Assembly (NCBI RefSeq): GCF_002195995.1
Contig: NZ_NHON01000003.1
Span: forward strand, 1 to 64,000
Source: Inquilinus limosus
GTDB lineage: Bacteria; Pseudomonadota; Alphaproteobacteria; DSM-16000; Inquilinaceae
DNA length: 64,000 nucleotides
Direction of reading: 5' to 3'
Shown: one piece after another, positions 62,749 to 64,000 of the stretch
Numbering within the stretch: the stretch's first letter is position 1
Layout: each line of letters opens with the position of its first letter
Made by a program: the position numbers and the translations under genes
The notes under the pieces: generated by a model
Told to the model about the DNA's origin: nothing
The model's input: the letters and a program-made list of their open reading frames with translations, nothing else
Database searches by the model: none

Positions 62749-63921
62749 ATGAAAGACACGGAAGAGATAAAGCCACTGACCAGCGCCCGCGGCATCGCCG
62801 CCTTCATTGTCGTCCTGTTTCATCTGCAGGCGACAATCAACGAGCTCTGCAGCCGAGCGGTTCTGCCGACCAGCTTCCAGACCGACCATATCGGGATCAT
62901 CTCGGACGGCTATATCGCCGTGGATTTCTTTTTCGTTCTCAGCGGCTTCATCATATCCAGAGCGAACCGATATCTGTTCGAAGACAGCCTTCGTCGAAAC
63001 CACTACGGATATTTTCTGACGAAACGATTGGGCCGGCTGTTCGCGCTCAATGCCGCGACGCTGGTGGTCCTTCTGCCGCTCGAATTCCTCAAATACTTCA
63101 GCAGCGCCGGCAACACACCGGCCTTTGCCGACACCAACACCATCGGCGCCTGGTTCGAGAACCTCTTCCTTGTCCAGACCTGGTTCCTGGGCCATGGCCC
63201 AAGCTGGAACACCGTCGCCTGGTCGATCAGCGCCGAATGGGCCGCCTATATCCTGTACCCGGCCCTGTTCTTCATCCTTGTCCGCTGTCCCGCCATCGTG
63301 CTGGCCCTGGTTGTCGGAGCGGCGGTCGCGGGGCTGGCCTGGCTCGAATCGACCAGCCCGTCGGGGACGTTGAGCCTCACCGACCATGGCGCCGTGCTGC
63401 GCTGCCTCTGCGGCTTCGTGCTCGGCATGCTCACCGAGCATGTATCGCATTCGCCGGCGATGCCCCGGGCCGTCCCCTGGCTGAGATCGGGTGTGAGCAT
63501 CGTTCTCGCGGTCCTCGCCGTGCTGGCCGTCATCGTCTTCGGTGCGGCTGACTGGGTGGCGGTCCCGTTCTTCTGCGTCATCGTCCTCGGCCTTTCGGTG
63601 GCCGGCCCCGTCCCGGCTGCGGTGATGTCATGGGGGCCGGTGCACCGCCTGGGGGTCTGGTCCTTCGCGCTCTACATGACCCATTTCATCGTGCTGCGGG
63701 TCTACAAGGTCGTGGCGTTCTGGGTGTTCGGGCGCTGGCCGTCGCCCCCGGCTCTGGTAATCGTCAGCCTGTGCGGCGCCCTCGCCCTCTGCATCGCCGT
63801 CGCCTGGGCAGCGAATCGATGGATCGAGCGCCCGGGATATCGGGCCGTGCGGCAACTGGCGGAGCGGATCCGTCGCCCCGGCCCGCCCTCCGACCCGAAG
63901 CCGGTGGCGACGCCGGCCTGA
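62749..63921 (+). CDS. Acyltransferase 3 family membrane protein (OafA-like)
   Basis: 390 residues with ten or more membrane helices: LTSARGIAAFIVVLFHLQAT (catalytic H), FFFVLSGFIISRANRYLFED and NTVAWSISAEWAAYILYPAL. Same family as 54677-55825 but clearly diverged. The first 300 bases are less GC-rich than neighbours, which may indicate transfer. Substrate probably a surface polysaccharide. Confidence 0.87.
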   Translation: MKDTEEIKPLTSARGIAAFIVVLFHLQATINELCSRAVLPTSFQTDHIGIISDGYIAVDFFFVLSGFIISRANRYLFEDSLRRNHYGYFLTKRLGRLFALNAATLVVLLPLEFLKYFSSAGNTPAFADTNTIGAWFENLFLVQTWFLGHGPSWNTVAWSISAEWAAYILYPALFFILVRCPAIVLALVVGAAVAGLAWLESTSPSGTLSLTDHGAVLRCLCGFVLGMLTEHVSHSPAMPRAVPWLRSGVSIVLAVLAVLAVIVFGAADWVAVPFFCVIVLGLSVAGPVPAAVMSWGPVHRLGVWSFALYMTHFIVLRVYKVVAFWVFGRWPSPPALVIVSLCGALALCIAVAWAANRWIERPGYRAVRQLAERIRRPGPPSDPKPVATPA

Positions 63922-63927
63922 GGCCTG

Positions 63928-64000
63928 TCATCGCCAGCCGCAGTGCCGCTGGCCGTAGTCGACGATCGGCAGCAGCCAGTCCACCCAGGCCTGATCGGCG
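63928..64000 (-). CDS. C-terminal end of a gene cut by the window edge
   Basis: Reading the minus strand gives 23 residues ending DQAWVDWLLPIVDYGQRHCG plus WR and a TGA at 63928-63930. Codon use fits the region. Too short for assignment. Confidence 0.45.
   Translation of the reverse strand, partial: ADQAWVDWLLPIVDYGQRHCGWR

Overview
The window is GC-rich (about 70% by eye) chromosomal DNA. The gene families point to a free-living alphaproteobacterium, most likely in the Rhodospirillales (Azospirillum/Inquilinus-like). The reasons are the recG / sdhE-mfd arrangement, an MbfA-type iron exporter, many ABC importers and MFS pumps, and a corrinoid methyl-transfer gene set. The taxon is an inference. 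I saw no rRNA, tRNA, CRISPR array or prophage.

0-5.6 kb: the right part of an IS630 element whose transposase needs a -1 frameshift, then a homocysteine S-methyltransferase, an iron exporter, a secreted protein and an MttB-type methyltransferase without pyrrolysine. 5.7-15.6 kb: a peroxiredoxin-like/prolyl-hydroxylase fusion, an aminotransferase, a LysR/EamA pair, a beta-carbonic anhydrase and an fbpC-fbpA-fbpB ferric iron importer.

15.7-27.3 kb: the rest of the corrinoid gene set (RACo-type activase, methyltetrahydrofolate methyltransferase, corrinoid protein, DUF1638 protein, 'virulence factor' family protein, CobW-like GTPase, CXXC protein and deacetylase). It is interleaved with three complete type II toxin-antitoxin loci (vapBC and two parDE) and one parD remnant. 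Together with the genes at 1.0-2.0 and 4.0-5.6 kb, these encode a plausible route from a methylated (quaternary) amine, through a corrinoid protein, to tetrahydrofolate and homocysteine. Three non-homologous members (homocysteine methyltransferase, activase, methylTHF methyltransferase) end in similar Gly/Glu-then-polyarginine tails, the most unusual protein-level signal in the window.

27.3-36 kb: mfd and sdhE (overlapping) divergent from recG, an Nramp-related transporter and a porin. 36-42 kb: an orphan SNF2-like helicase, an ankyrin protein, an MFS/GFA pair and a FUSC pump. 42-47 kb: a five-gene operon of a metallophosphoesterase plus a Ugp/MalK-type ABC importer, closed by a strong hairpin.

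47-64 kb: regulator/enzyme pairs that share short intergenic regions, several with perfect inverted repeats (HxlR/DHFR-like, HxlR/quinone reductase, Lrp/MFS, LysR/pirin). Also here are a type III polyketide synthase with an ICMT-like methyltransferase, two acyltransferase-3 proteins, a Crp/Fnr regulator, a NUDIX/LMW-phosphatase pair and a GlxA-family regulator. Open frames antisense to these genes were treated as GC-driven shadows.
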